A DNA stretch of 64,000 bases, from contig NZ_VWVV01000010.1 of the NCBI RefSeq assembly GCF_009830945.1, positions 62,001-126,000 on the forward strand. Direction: 5' to 3'. The translations under genes were made by a program, and so were the position numbers. The notes under the pieces were generated by a model. The model was not told where the DNA came from, searched no databases, and saw nothing but the letters and a program-made list of their open reading frames with translations. The DNA comes from Nocardiopsis sp. FR4 (GTDB taxonomy: Bacteria; Actinomycetota; Actinomycetes; Streptosporangiales; Streptosporangiaceae). Positions 17,910 through 27,862 of the stretch are shown in pieces. Each line of letters opens with the position of its first letter. Position 1 is the first letter of the stretch.

Positions 17910-20900
17910 GTGGCGACGAGACCTGTCCCCCGCCCGGCTCGAAGCGTCCCGACTGCCCCCGGGAACACCCCTCTCGTCATCGCGACGCCGCCGCAGATGC
18001 CGGAGAACCCCCCGGCGTCGAGTTCCGGCGCGATGATCATCATGCCGATCATCACCGGTTCGGGTTCCCTGCTGATGTCCATCACCATGGGCCACCGGCC
18101 GCTGATGGCCGTGGCCGGCGTGATGATCATGATGGCCAGCGTGGTGGTCGGCATCATCATGTTCGTCGCCCAGCACAACGGTCCGCGCAAGCGCATCCGC
18201 GAACAGCGCGAGCGCTACGTCGACTACCTCGACCAGCTGCGCGAGATCGTCCGGGACGTGGCCTCGGTCCAGCGCGCCGACAACGCCTTCCGCCACCCCG
18301 ACCCGCAGCTGCTCCTCGAACCGGCCCGGTCGCGGGCCCGCCGGTGGGAGCGGCGGGCCTCCGACCCGGACTTCCTCGACCTGCGCGCGGGCACGGGGAC
18401 GCGCCCCCTGGCGCGGCGGCTCAAGCTCAAGGTCGACACCTCCTCGCCGCTGATCGTCTACGACCCCGTCTGCCAGGGCTCGGCCGACCAGCTCATCGAG
18501 CTGTACGCGCAGGTGCCGGAGATGCCGCTGGTCGTACCGCTGCGCGAGCACGGCGTGGTGTCGATCGTCGGCGACCGCGCGGCGGGACGGAGCCTGGCCC
18601 GCGCGCTCATCGCCCAGATGGCCACCTTCCACTCCCCGCACGACCTGCGGATCGGCGTGGTGCGCGACAACAAGCTGCGGTCGCGGTGGGAGTGGCTGAA
18701 GTGGCTGCCGCACAACACCTTCGACGACGCCAAGGACGGGCCGATGCCCGCCAGGTTCGTGGCGGTCAACACCGTGCAGATCGCCGAACTCCTCGCCGAC
18801 GAGGTCGAGCGGCGCACCATCGACCTGCAGCGGCGCCGGGGCGCCCCGCCCGGCCCGGGCACCCAGCGGCTGGTCGTCGTCCTGGACGGCGAGTACCAGT
18901 CGACGCTGTCCGGCCTGCACGCCGAGCCGCCGGTGATCTCCCTGGCCGACCTGGGCATCCACGTCATCGCCCTGGTCGCGGACCGGCGGGAGGAGCCGGA
19001 GGCGGTGGACCTGCGGTTGGAGATCGACGCGGACGGCACCCTGCGGGAGGACGCCGAGAACCCGGCCGCCGACGAGGACGCCGCGCCGCTCGACGGCCGG
19101 GCGGACCGGGCCGGCGTCGCCCACATGACCACCCTGGCGCGGATCCTGGCCCCGTACGGCATCGCCGCCACCGACAGCGACGACGCCATGCACGCCACCG
19201 TGGGCCTGCCCGAGATCCTGGGCGTGGCCGACGTCGCCCAGCTGGACACGCGGCAGACCTGGCGCAGGCGCAGCACCGGCGACTACCTGCGGGTGCCCAT
19301 CGGTGTGGGCCCCAGCGGCAACACGGTCCTGCTGGACCTGAAGGAGTCGGCCTTCGGCGGCATGGGCCCGCACGGCCTGGTGGTCGGCGCCACGGGTTCG
19401 GGCAAGTCGGAGATGCTGCGCACCATGGTGGCGTCGCTCGTGATCAACCACTCCCCGGAGTCCCTGGCCCTGCTGCTCGTGGACTTCAAGGGCGGCGCGA
19501 CCTTCGCCGACACCGACCGGCTCCCGCACAGCGCGGGGCTGATCACGAACCTGGCCGACGACGACTCGCTGGTCCTGCGGTTCCGCGAGGCGACCTTCGG
19601 TGAGCTGGTGCGCCGCCAGCAGATCCTCAAGGACGCGGGCAACCTGCCCAACCTGCACGCCTACGAGGCGGCCCGGGAGGACAACCCCGACCTGGAGCCG
19701 CTGCCGCACCTGCTGATCATCATCGACGAGTTCTCCGAGCTGCTCACCGCGCACCCGGACTTCGCCGAGCTGTTCGTGGCCATCGGCCGGATCGGCCGGT
19801 CGATCGGCGTGCACCTGTTGCTGGCCACCCAGCGCCTGGAGTCGGGCAAGCTCAAGGGCCTGGAGTCGCACCTGTCCTACCGCGTGGGTCTGCGCACGTT
19901 CTCCGAGGCGGAGAGCCGCGAGGCCATCGGCGTGGGCGACGCCTACCACCTGCCACCCGAGCCGGGTTCGGGCTACCTGAAGGTGGACACCTCGGTCTTC
20001 GAGCGGTTCAAGGCCGCGATGGTGTCCCAGCCCTACGAGCCCCCGGCCAGGGAGGAGAAGGAGGAGCACGCCCCGGTGCTGCCCCTGCTCTCCTTCAACG
20101 GGCTGAACAAGGTGACCGGAGCCGGTTCGCTGGTGGAGTCGCTGGTGGAGGCGGCCCACTCCAGGAGCGAGGAGTCCCGGCCCAAGGAGGACAAGCGCAC
20201 CACGCTGCAGGTCACCGTGGACCGGCTGGTCGCCTCGGGCGCGCCGAAGGTGCGGCCGATCTGGCTGGAGCCGCTGCCGGAGCTGCTCACCCTCGACCGG
20301 GTGCTGACCGACCTGGGCGAGGGCGGGGACCTGGAGGGCGCCGGCACCGAGCCGGACCCGGCGGAGATGCGCGCCGTCATCGGCCTGACCGACATCCCCC
20401 GCGAGCAGCGGGTCATCCCGGCCGAGCTGGACTTCACCGGCGCCGAGGGCAACCTCATCGTGCTGGGCGGGCCCCAGTCCGGAAAGTCGACGCTGCTGCG
20501 CACGGTGATCGCCAGCCTGGCCTGGCGGTACCCGCCGGGCCGGGTGGGCGTGTACGCGATCGACTTCGGCGGCGGAGCGCTCCAGGCGATGGAGGAGCTG
20601 CCCCAGGTGGCGGGTGTGGCCGGACGGGCCGACCCGGAGAAGGCGCAGCGGGTGCTGGTGGACGTGCGGGCCCAGCTGGACCGGCGCCAGCGCGTGTTCC
20701 GCAAGTACAAGCTGGACTCGCCCGCCGCGCTGCGCCAGGCCCGCGCGGACGGCAGGGTCCCCGCGAACGTGGTGGGCGACCTGTTCCTCATGATCGACGG
20801 CTGGTCCTCGGTGCGCGACACCTTCGACGAGGCCGACGAGGTCCTGATGGACATCGCGACGCGCGGCCCGTCCCTGGGCGTGCACACGATCCTGACCGGC

Positions 20901-21941
20901 GCGGCCTCCTCCCAGGTGCGCTCCCGGCTCCAGGCGCTGTTCGGCGGCCGGTTCGAGCTGAGGCTGAGCGACCCGATGGACTCGGGCCTGGGCCGCAAGG
21001 TCGCCGAGGCGCTGCCCAAGGACACCCCGGGGCGCGGCCTGACCTCGGAGGAGCACCACACGCACGTGGCGCTGCCCCGGGTGGACGGCTCGGCCAGCGA
21101 CGAGGACGTCACCGACGGGATCCGCGACCTGATCAAGCGGGTCGGCGAGCGGTGGCCGCAGAAGGCCGTCCAGGGCGTCAAGACCCTGCCCGCCAAGGTG
21201 GAGCTGGAGGACCTGCTCAAGGGCCGCCGCAAGCCCCGGGGCCGCCGCGACAACGAGCTGGTGCTGGGCCTGGCCGAGAGCACGCTGGCGCCGGTCACCA
21301 CGAACCTGGAGCGGGACCCGCACCTGGTGGTGTTCGGCGACCCGCAGACCGGCAAGACCGCCCTCCTGCGCGGCCTGGTCCGGCAGATCACGCAGCGCCC
21401 GCCCTCGGAGATCGGCGTGGTCATGGTGGACTTCCGGCGCAGCCACCTGGAACTGGTGCCCGAGGAGCACCTCCTGGCGTACTGCACGAGCGCGGAGCAG
21501 ACCAAGGCGGTCGCGACCAACCTCGCGGGTTCCCTGAAGGAGCGCCTGCCCGGTCCGGACGTGACCCCCAAGCAGCTGCGGGAGCGCAGCTGGTGGAAGG
21601 GCCTGGACCTGTACATCGTGGTGGACGACATGGACATGCTCGGCTCCCGCGCGAACCCGCTCGCCCCGCTGGCGCCGTTCATCCCGCAGGGCGCCGACCT
21701 GGGCCTGCACGTCATCGCGGCACGCCGCACGGGCGGGGCGGCGCGGGCCATGTTCGAACCGGTGCTGCAGGCGCTGAACGACATGGCCACGCCCGGCATG
21801 CTGTTCTCCGGCGACCGCATGGAGGGCCGCCTGGCCAACGGCACCGCGTCCAGGCAGCTGCCCGTCGGCCGCGCCCAGCTGGCCCGGCGCGGCCAGCGCC
21901 CGGACCTGGTCCAGGTGGGCTGGAGCGAGCCCCCCGCGTGA
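17910..21941 (+). CDS. eccC: Type VII secretion ATPase EccC, single-chain form
   Basis: 1343 residues, about the length of fused EccCa+EccCb. Two TM helices (about residues 45-95) precede three FtsK/SpoIIIE-type ATPase domains. P-loops are GATGSGKS (about 493), GGPQSGKS (about 852) and GDPQTGKT (about 1143); Walker B of the first is LLIIIDEFSELL (about 604). All three keep the P-loop lysine. EccC drives export and recognises WXG100 substrates through its last ATPase domain. The GTG at 17910 follows GAAAGAG, whereas an upstream GTG at 17829 would add residues unlike EccC. Strong hairpin terminator downstream. Confidence 0.93.
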   Translation: MATRPVPRPARSVPTAPGNTPLVIATPPQMPENPPASSSGAMIIMPIITGSGSLLMSITMGHRPLMAVAGVMIMMASVVVGIIMFVAQHNGPRKRIREQRERYVDYLDQLREIVRDVASVQRADNAFRHPDPQLLLEPARSRARRWERRASDPDFLDLRAGTGTRPLARRLKLKVDTSSPLIVYDPVCQGSADQLIELYAQVPEMPLVVPLREHGVVSIVGDRAAGRSLARALIAQMATFHSPHDLRIGVVRDNKLRSRWEWLKWLPHNTFDDAKDGPMPARFVAVNTVQIAELLADEVERRTIDLQRRRGAPPGPGTQRLVVVLDGEYQSTLSGLHAEPPVISLADLGIHVIALVADRREEPEAVDLRLEIDADGTLREDAENPAADEDAAPLDGRADRAGVAHMTTLARILAPYGIAATDSDDAMHATVGLPEILGVADVAQLDTRQTWRRRSTGDYLRVPIGVGPSGNTVLLDLKESAFGGMGPHGLVVGATGSGKSEMLRTMVASLVINHSPESLALLLVDFKGGATFADTDRLPHSAGLITNLADDDSLVLRFREATFGELVRRQQILKDAGNLPNLHAYEAAREDNPDLEPLPHLLIIIDEFSELLTAHPDFAELFVAIGRIGRSIGVHLLLATQRLESGKLKGLESHLSYRVGLRTFSEAESREAIGVGDAYHLPPEPGSGYLKVDTSVFERFKAAMVSQPYEPPAREEKEEHAPVLPLLSFNGLNKVTGAGSLVESLVEAAHSRSEESRPKEDKRTTLQVTVDRLVASGAPKVRPIWLEPLPELLTLDRVLTDLGEGGDLEGAGTEPDPAEMRAVIGLTDIPREQRVIPAELDFTGAEGNLIVLGGPQSGKSTLLRTVIASLAWRYPPGRVGVYAIDFGGGALQAMEELPQVAGVAGRADPEKAQRVLVDVRAQLDRRQRVFRKYKLDSPAALRQARADGRVPANVVGDLFLMIDGWSSVRDTFDEADEVLMDIATRGPSLGVHTILTGAASSQVRSRLQALFGGRFELRLSDPMDSGLGRKVAEALPKDTPGRGLTSEEHHTHVALPRVDGSASDEDVTDGIRDLIKRVGERWPQKAVQGVKTLPAKVELEDLLKGRRKPRGRRDNELVLGLAESTLAPVTTNLERDPHLVVFGDPQTGKTALLRGLVRQITQRPPSEIGVVMVDFRRSHLELVPEEHLLAYCTSAEQTKAVATNLAGSLKERLPGPDVTPKQLRERSWWKGLDLYIVVDDMDMLGSRANPLAPLAPFIPQGADLGLHVIAARRTGGAARAMFEPVLQALNDMATPGMLFSGDRMEGRLANGTASRQLPVGRAQLARRGQRPDLVQVGWSEPPA

Positions 21942-21951
21942 CCGCCGGACC

Positions 21952-21985
21952 CCGGACGGGACGGCTTCCGGGCCGTCCCGTCCGG
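21952..21985 (+). terminator. Terminator after eccC
   Basis: Perfect 14-bp inverted repeat, CCGGACGGGACGGC (21952-21965) and GCCGTCCCGTCCGG (21972-21985), with a 6-base loop TTCCGG, 10 bp after the eccC stop. Confidence 0.75.
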
Positions 21986-22090
21986 ACCGCGGCTACGCCG
22001 TTCCGAACCGAACCATGACACCCTTGGGGTGGATCCCGCCCCGTGTCCCCCGTTCACCTCCGTGCCCCTCGTTCCCCGAAAGGCAGCTCC

Positions 22091-23197
22091 ATGCGGCGTC
22101 CCCTCGCCCTGGCCACGGCCGTGTGCCTGCTCGCCCCCACCGCGTGCGCCGACACCTCGGGCGGCTCCGACGGCCCCGCCGAGACCGCGGAGGAACCGGC
22201 CGGGGCGGGGCCGTCCGGCCTCGTCCTGCTGCACCGGGGCTTCGAGGGCGGGGACCCCGAGACCGACCAGGTGCTGGTCTTCCACGACCCAGAGACGGGG
22301 CAGCCGGTACACCGGATCACGCTGCCCGAGGGCGCGGTCGACCCGATGGCGCCGAACCTGCCGGTGCACTCCCAGTTCTCCGAGGACTGGACCTTCTTCG
22401 TCTACGCGACCGCGGAGCCCAACGCCGTGCACCTCGCCGTCCTGACCGAACCGGAGGAGGCCGGGGCGGAGGAGGTCTCCTACCAGCCGGTCGAATCCGT
22501 CACCCCCTCGGCGAACGAGGTCCTGTCCCAGCCCGTCGTGCACGGCGAGCGGCTGTGGTTCGTCTCCGACAACACCCAGGACGGCGCGCCCCCGCAGGTG
22601 CTGTCGGTGCCGCTGGAGGCACCGGGCGGCACCCCCAACCAGGAGGGCAGCCTCGCCTTGGGCGAGAACCAGCGGCCCAGCGACTGGGCGCTCACCCCGG
22701 ACGGGGCGCTGCACATCCGCAACAGCGTGCCGACCCAGCAGAGGAACGGCTCCGGCGGGGGCAGCCTGGTGGTGCGCGAGACGGCGGGGAGCGTGGTCAA
22801 CGCGACCCTCAACGTCGACGGCGGCCAGTGGCAGACCTTCGACAACCCCCTGGTGTGGGGCGAGGGCACCGCGCTGCTGCGCCCCGAGGCCACCACCGGT
22901 GAGCCCCCGGCCGGCGCGTACCTGGTCCGGGTGGAAGGCGAGGGGCACACCGCCACCCGGCTGCTGGAGAACGCCGACGGGCCCGTGGTGCAGTACGCGC
23001 CCTCACCCGAACGCGACGCGGTCCTGCTCCAGACCGCCGAGGCCTGGTTCCGGGTCGGCCTGGCGGACGGCGAGGTGACGGAGACCGCCGAGGCCTTCCC
23101 CCGCTTCCACGACGCGTCCATGGACGGGTGGCCGCTGGCCGTGCGCTGGGCCGCGGAACCGGCGGAGGCCGACCCCGGCGCCAGCCCCTCCGGCTGA
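22091..23197 (+). CDS. Secreted or lipoprotein-like protein near eccC, unknown function
   Basis: 368 residues with an N-terminal signal (MRRPLALATAVCLLAPTAC). The Cys in PTAC could be a lipobox cysteine, although Pro at -3 is unusual, so either lipid-anchored or plainly secreted. The mature part looks beta-rich and propeller-like (VLVFHDPETGQPVHRITL, SEDWTFFVYATAEPNAVHL, ERLWFVSDNTQD, PSPERDAVLLQTAEAWFRVG), without a catalytic signature I can name. ATG 22091 after GAAAGG. Located between eccC and the putative substrate genes, so an extracytoplasmic helper of type VII secretion is possible. Confidence 0.6.
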   Translation: MRRPLALATAVCLLAPTACADTSGGSDGPAETAEEPAGAGPSGLVLLHRGFEGGDPETDQVLVFHDPETGQPVHRITLPEGAVDPMAPNLPVHSQFSEDWTFFVYATAEPNAVHLAVLTEPEEAGAEEVSYQPVESVTPSANEVLSQPVVHGERLWFVSDNTQDGAPPQVLSVPLEAPGGTPNQEGSLALGENQRPSDWALTPDGALHIRNSVPTQQRNGSGGGSLVVRETAGSVVNATLNVDGGQWQTFDNPLVWGEGTALLRPEATTGEPPAGAYLVRVEGEGHTATRLLENADGPVVQYAPSPERDAVLLQTAEAWFRVGLADGEVTETAEAFPRFHDASMDGWPLAVRWAAEPAEADPGASPSG

Positions 23198-23472
23198 GCC
23201 GACGGGGGCCGACGGCCGGGAAGGGGGTGCTTCACCACGGGTCCGACTCCCCGTGAACAGAGGAGAACATCCGGGAACAGGCGGTACACACACGGCACCC
23301 GTACCGGTAGCATCCCCAGGACCCCCGGGCACCGCGGCGACCCCTGCCCCCGCCCTCGCCCGTGCCTCCCGTCCCGCGGGCCCGACCCGCGCGCGCCGAC
23401 GGGCTTCCCGTGCGCGGAGGGCGCCGCGCTCCTCCCCGCGGACCCCGTCTTCGAGAACGAGGAGACCCCCAC

Positions 23473-23805
23473 ATGACCAACGAAGCGGGCGGCAACCCGA
23501 TCGAGGGGATGCAGGGCGGCGAGTACGCCGAGACGCTCGCGTCCGCCATGGCGGGAATCGCCGACGCCTTCGACATCCTCCTGGACGACGCGGGGAGGGC
23601 CTCCGGCCACGACGACGTCAGAGCCGGGTTCACGGCGTTCAAGGAGGACGCCGCCCAGGCCCTGATCGACGTCCAGGCGCTCGGGCTGGCGCTGGCCGAC
23701 AACGTCCAGGCGGGCGCGGGGGAGATCGCGCGCAACGACCTGGACAGCTCGGAGGGCTTCGACCACCCCTGGGAGTCCCACCGGGACATCAACTTCGAGA
23801 ACTGA
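23473..23805 (+). CDS. Small helical protein, putative type VII secretion partner
   Basis: 110 residues, ATG with AGGAGA upstream. Almost entirely amphipathic helix (EYAETLASAMAGIADAFDIL, then DVRAGFTAFKEDAAQALIDV), rich in Ala/Asp, without Cys and without a signal peptide. It resembles EspC/WXG-like partner proteins in size and helical character but lacks a clear WxG. It directly precedes the 884-residue gene by 58 bp, a layout typical of a partner or immunity/chaperone protein followed by a large type VII substrate. Function inferred from context. Confidence 0.55.
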   Translation: MTNEAGGNPIEGMQGGEYAETLASAMAGIADAFDILLDDAGRASGHDDVRAGFTAFKEDAAQALIDVQALGLALADNVQAGAGEIARNDLDSSEGFDHPWESHRDINFEN

Positions 23806-23863
23806 CAGCACCGCCCGCCGCCCTGCCCCGCGCACGCCCGCCCCCGCCCCTCCGAGGAAGACC

Positions 23864-26518
23864 GTGGCAACCTTCTCCGTTATCTTCTTCCCCCGCGAGT
23901 TCTACTACGACTCCAAGCCCGTGTACGACTGCGCCGCTGACCTGGAGATCCTCAACGCGCGCCTCCTCGGCCGAGCCGACGACCTCAACGGGAGCTTCGA
24001 CTCGGCGGCGCGCGAGTTCACCGACCTCATCGCCTGGGACATCCGGAGCCTGTCCGAGGAGGACCTGCAGAACTGGCGGGACGCCGCCGTCTCCGTCACC
24101 TACGCCGCCTCGGTCGCCGAGATGTGGGCGGACACCGTCAAGGCGTTCCACGAGGAGCGCGACGCCCAGATCACCACCTGGGAGAGCAGCAGGACGGCGA
24201 AGGAGAACGCGGTCCCCGCCAAGTACCAGGACGACCACATCACCTCGACCCACCCCGAGGTCGACGGCTTCTGGTGGACGGACTGGGGCGCCGGGGACGA
24301 ACAGCGGTGCCGTACCCTCTACGACGAACTCTCCGCCGTGCAGGAGGAGCTCAGCACCCGCGAGCAGACCAACTGGCAGCGCCTCCAGGACGGCGCCGAG
24401 GAGGTCCGGACCATGCTCGAACAGGGTCCGACCCCGGAGAACGTCCGCAAGCTCATCGAGGCGGGCAACGCCAACCGGGCCTTCCTCAGCCTCGACCCCT
24501 CCCGCTACGCCTCGCTCATCGAGGACCGGGAGCTCACCCCCGAGAACGCCGAGGAGTTCGCCGAGGAGCTGGCCGCCTACTGGTCCGGTGACAAGCCGCT
24601 GGACGACCGCTACCACGAGATCATGCTCGTGCTCTCGATGGTGGGGACCAGCGCCCGGCAGAACCAGCGGAACGGCACCGAGCTCAGCGACGGGGAGATC
24701 GAGTTCCTGGAGGAGTTCTACGCCCGGTTGGAGGGCGACCTCCCCAACATGAGGGGGCTGCCCAACCAGGGAATCCTCGCCATCCCCAACCTCATGGAGA
24801 ACGCCGGGTTCTCAGCCGAGGACCGGGAGTCCGCCCTCGGAGCCATCGGCGACGGCCTGCTCGCCCTCTCCGACACCAGGCTGGGCGGGGGCTACGACAT
24901 GCTGCCCGCGTCCGTGCGCCACGGCGTGGAGGGGGTCTACCTGAACCACGGCGACGAGGACAAGGTCGTCCCGCTGGACGTGGACGCCTGGCAGAACTGG
25001 AGCACGCTGTCGGAGCTGTTCGCCCACACGGACGCCAACCTGGAGGGCGGCTACGAGCTGTCCGCCAACCTCCACCTGGTCACCGGCCTGCACCTGGAGA
25101 TGTGGGGCGGCAGGGAGGGGGACGGAATGCCCTCCCAGGAGGAGATGGGGACGCTGCTCGACGTGGCCAGCCGCAACAGGGACGCCAACTACTACATGCT
25201 CACCGGTGAGCACCTCCACGAGGAACCGGGCATGGAGTCCAACGACCACTACCGGGAGCGCGCCCTGGAGGGCGTGTTCACCACCGAGTGGCACGACGAC
25301 GGCCACACCGCGCGCCAGCTCACCGACTGGCTGGCCGAGGACCTCCACAGCGAGGACCCCGACGTGAGCCGACGGGCCGGGGACGCCTTCGCCGGGTTCA
25401 TGGAGACCATCACCGACCCGGACATGCACGAGGCCCTCACCAACACCGGCGTGGACGTCACCGAGGGGGAGAACGAGTACTCCAACGCCTCGTTCACCCA
25501 GTTCAACGGGGCGCTGGCCGACAGCCTCGCCGACATCTTCGACGCGCACATCTACAGCTTCGCCAAGGGGGACGTGCTGGACGGCAACGACCAGCCGAAC
25601 CAGGGCATCGGCGACTTCGACCCGGACAGAAGCTTCGTGAACATGGGACCCGACGAGCGGGCCATGTACATGCAGCTCCTCATGGGCAACGACGAGACCG
25701 CCGGACGCGTTGTCAACTCCGTCGACGCCTACCAGCAGATCGAGTCACTCGCCTTTCTGGAAACCGGAAACGAGACGATCTCCGCGCGCGGCTCCGGGCA
25801 ACTCCAGGGACTGCTGGAGCGGGCCCTGTGGCTGGAGTCGGAGAACCGCAGCGCCGACCTCGACGAGCAGATCGACCGCCAGAAGGAGATCGCGGATTTC
25901 GTGGTGGGTGAGGCAGCGGGCCTGTCCGAGAAGATTCCGGTCATCGGCACGGCCGTCTCCAAGGGGTTGGACCTCGGCCAGGAGAGTATCGTGAACGCCA
26001 TCGTCAGCGGTGAATACGATGTCTCCCCCCGATTCCCCGTCTACACCAGTGAGGACTCCGTCAACCGGAACTTCCGAATGGAAACTCTGGACTACCTGGC
26101 GCAGAGCGACCCCCGAGCATTCCAGGAAGACACACAGCGCGGGGACTTCAGGGTTCTGGTCGACAGCGGCGTGGTGACCGTCGAACGCGACGGCCGGGTG
26201 CTCGACGCCTCCGACGTCACCAACGACTTCGCCTTCGACCAGGACGTCACGGTCAGTGTCACCAAGGGTGACTGGTCCCGGTTCGTAGCCGACGACCTCA
26301 GCGCCGTCGATGACGCGCTCTCCAACATCATGGACACGACCCGCGTCAACGCCGAGTACGTCGACAGGTTCGGGGACACCGTCCAACGCGACGACTCCAG
26401 CGACGCGTGGGTGGCCGACTTCACCACCGAGTACATGAACTCCTACGGCAAGACGAGAGACTACTTCAACGGCGACGTCGAAGGCTTCCGCAAGCCGGAC
26501 GGAGAATCCGAGAAGTAA
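23864..26518 (+). CDS. Large putative type VII-linked substrate, 884 residues
   Basis: A GTG after GAGGAAG begins an 884-residue, acidic, soluble-looking protein with no signal peptide. The first 150 residues contain long amphipathic helices (VYDCAADLEILNARLLGRAD, EDLQNWRDAAVSVTYAASVA), like LXG/WXG-type targeting regions. The middle is a repetitive helical array with many Asn/Asp/Glu loops; residues about 680-720 have a hydrophobic helix (FVVGEAAGLSEKIPVIGTAV); the rest looks alpha/beta. It resembles large actinobacterial ESX-associated proteins of the DUF6571 type, but I could not confirm that. No catalytic motif seen. Its downstream neighbour is a lipoprotein. Confidence 0.55.
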   Translation: MATFSVIFFPREFYYDSKPVYDCAADLEILNARLLGRADDLNGSFDSAAREFTDLIAWDIRSLSEEDLQNWRDAAVSVTYAASVAEMWADTVKAFHEERDAQITTWESSRTAKENAVPAKYQDDHITSTHPEVDGFWWTDWGAGDEQRCRTLYDELSAVQEELSTREQTNWQRLQDGAEEVRTMLEQGPTPENVRKLIEAGNANRAFLSLDPSRYASLIEDRELTPENAEEFAEELAAYWSGDKPLDDRYHEIMLVLSMVGTSARQNQRNGTELSDGEIEFLEEFYARLEGDLPNMRGLPNQGILAIPNLMENAGFSAEDRESALGAIGDGLLALSDTRLGGGYDMLPASVRHGVEGVYLNHGDEDKVVPLDVDAWQNWSTLSELFAHTDANLEGGYELSANLHLVTGLHLEMWGGREGDGMPSQEEMGTLLDVASRNRDANYYMLTGEHLHEEPGMESNDHYRERALEGVFTTEWHDDGHTARQLTDWLAEDLHSEDPDVSRRAGDAFAGFMETITDPDMHEALTNTGVDVTEGENEYSNASFTQFNGALADSLADIFDAHIYSFAKGDVLDGNDQPNQGIGDFDPDRSFVNMGPDERAMYMQLLMGNDETAGRVVNSVDAYQQIESLAFLETGNETISARGSGQLQGLLERALWLESENRSADLDEQIDRQKEIADFVVGEAAGLSEKIPVIGTAVSKGLDLGQESIVNAIVSGEYDVSPRFPVYTSEDSVNRNFRMETLDYLAQSDPRAFQEDTQRGDFRVLVDSGVVTVERDGRVLDASDVTNDFAFDQDVTVSVTKGDWSRFVADDLSAVDDALSNIMDTTRVNAEYVDRFGDTVQRDDSSDAWVADFTTEYMNSYGKTRDYFNGDVEGFRKPDGESEK

Positions 26519-26573
26519 CGAACTGGTGGGCCACCGCACCGACACCGCATCCGATCCGCTTCCGGAGGAACCG

Positions 26574-27086
26574 TTGACTCGCCGTGAAGGACGACCGCTC
26601 GCCTTCCTGACGGCCGCGTTGTCCATGTTCGCGACCCTGACCGCATGCTCCGCCTCCGAACCCGAGAACGAAGGCGAAGGACCACCGCCGGACTACGTTT
26701 CCGAGTCCTGGGTCGAGCGTGAGGTCATGTTGCACATCCTCGACCGCATGATCACCGAGAACGAGCCAGAAGAAGACGCCGAAAAAATAACCGGTAGTCA
26801 GAACGCGCTCTTCGAGGCCGGGATCATCAAAGAGACCGAAGACGGATACTCCGTCGAATTCGACAAGGACGAGTGGCGGACCGAAGAGGTCAACGGCCTC
26901 TCGGAGGTCGACGGCTCCCTGGTCGACGCCACCAACTTCGACGAGGTCACCTGGTGCGGTGAACCCGTCGGCGGCCGGGAACTCGTCGACACCTACATGG
27001 ACGAGTTCTGGGGCACCCTCGACAGCCACGACGCATACACGGCCAGCATCGCCGACTACGTCGACTGCGGCGACGGACGCCCGTGA
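26574..27086 (+). CDS. Lipoprotein downstream of the putative substrate gene
   Basis: A TTG at 26574, five bases after GGAGGA, starts a 170-residue protein with a clean lipoprotein signal: Arg-rich start, hydrophobic FLTAALSMFATLTAC, lipobox LTAC. The mature part is short, very acidic and Glu/Asp-rich with helices (EREVMLHILDRMI). No family recognised. It follows the 884-residue gene by 55 bp and is probably cotranscribed, so an immunity-type or surface partner role is conceivable. A GTG at 26526 would put polar residues before the signal and was rejected. Confidence 0.7.
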   Translation: MTRREGRPLAFLTAALSMFATLTACSASEPENEGEGPPPDYVSESWVEREVMLHILDRMITENEPEEDAEKITGSQNALFEAGIIKETEDGYSVEFDKDEWRTEEVNGLSEVDGSLVDATNFDEVTWCGEPVGGRELVDTYMDEFWGTLDSHDAYTASIADYVDCGDGRP

Positions 27087-27257
27087 CGGCGCCCGGACCC
27101 GCGGCGCGCTCCGCGGGGACCCGAAACCGGGGACGGGCACCCGTGGCCGGAAGTGGCCAACCCACCTCTGGAGCGTCCGCGCACCGCAGCGGGCACGGCC
27201 GCGAACCGCGGGCAGGGGGAGGCCCGGGCGCGGAACGGGGAGGAAGGGCCTCCTGGT

Positions 27258-27281
27258 GCGCCTCCGGTGCCCCGGAGGCGC
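27258..27281 (+). terminator. Hairpin after the lipoprotein gene
   Basis: Perfect 10-bp stem GCGCCTCCGG (27258-27267) with CCGGAGGCGC (27272-27281), loop TGCC. It lies about 170 bp beyond the gene at 26574-27086 in an otherwise geneless 397-bp gap (27087-27483) and probably ends that transcript. Confidence 0.5.
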
Positions 27282-27349
27282 TTCCGGTTCACCTGGCGCG
27301 CGCGAAGGATTCTCACCCGGCGCACGGTGTCACCAGGAGCGCCGCTCCG

Positions 27350-27379
27350 TTGACCGAGAGGTGCGATCCTTACTATCGT
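27350..27379 (+). promoter_or_regulatory. Promoter of the WXG100 operon
   Basis: TTGACC (27350-27355) and TATCGT (27374-27379) are separated by 18 bp, close to the main vegetative sigma consensus of actinomycetes, and face the first WXG100 gene, 105 bp downstream. Confidence 0.55.
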
Positions 27380-27483
27380 CCTTAATCTCCGCTCTCTACC
27401 GTGGCCCCACGCACCTCCAGCTCTACGCGGAAAGCGGCCCGGGAAGCAGGAGCCCCCACCCTCACGACCTCGGAAGGGTCCAG

Positions 27484-27819
27484 ATGTCCTACGTCGGTCT
27501 TGAAAACGTCAACAGCCTCGCGACGGGCGGCGAACAGCTCGGCCAGGAATCGGACAACATCCGCACCCAGGTCAACCAGCTCCTCCAGGACCTGAGCAGC
27601 TCCGGGAACTCCCTGCAGGGCGAAGCCCTCGCCAGGTTCCAGGAAGCCCAGGAAGAGCTCTCCAACCGCTTCGAGGAACTGATGACCTGGTGCGGCCAGA
27701 ACGGCATCAAGCTCAACGAGGGCCAGCAGGAGTTCACGCGGACCGACGCCAATTCCAGCGACCAGTTCAGCGCGGCCGGCAACGACCTCGGTGCCATGTC
27801 CAGGCCGGTCAACGCCTGA
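27484..27819 (+). CDS. WXG100-family protein (WCG variant)
   Basis: 111 residues, ATG 27484. A helical hairpin: helix 1 (SLATGGEQLGQESDNIRTQV), the turn TWCGQNG with Trp-Cys-Gly in the WxG place (near residue 63), then a second part with a polar tail. WXG100 proteins are the small secreted substrates of type VII systems and bind EccC as dimers. The Trp falls later than in classic EsxA/B and I see no YxxxD/E tail, so the family assignment is good but export is inferred. Gap to the next WXG100 gene is 43 bp. Confidence 0.72.
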   Translation: MSYVGLENVNSLATGGEQLGQESDNIRTQVNQLLQDLSSSGNSLQGEALARFQEAQEELSNRFEELMTWCGQNGIKLNEGQQEFTRTDANSSDQFSAAGNDLGAMSRPVNA

Positions 27820-27862
27820 GCCCGTTCCCCTCCGCTCCACCTCCTCCGAGAAAGGTTTCCCC

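Noticed and set aside
16425..21710. A 1761-codon open minus-strand frame
   Set aside because: Only its last part (eccD) is real; the rest is the antisense of eccC kept open by GC bias, with Arg/Gly/Pro-rich low-complexity sequence.
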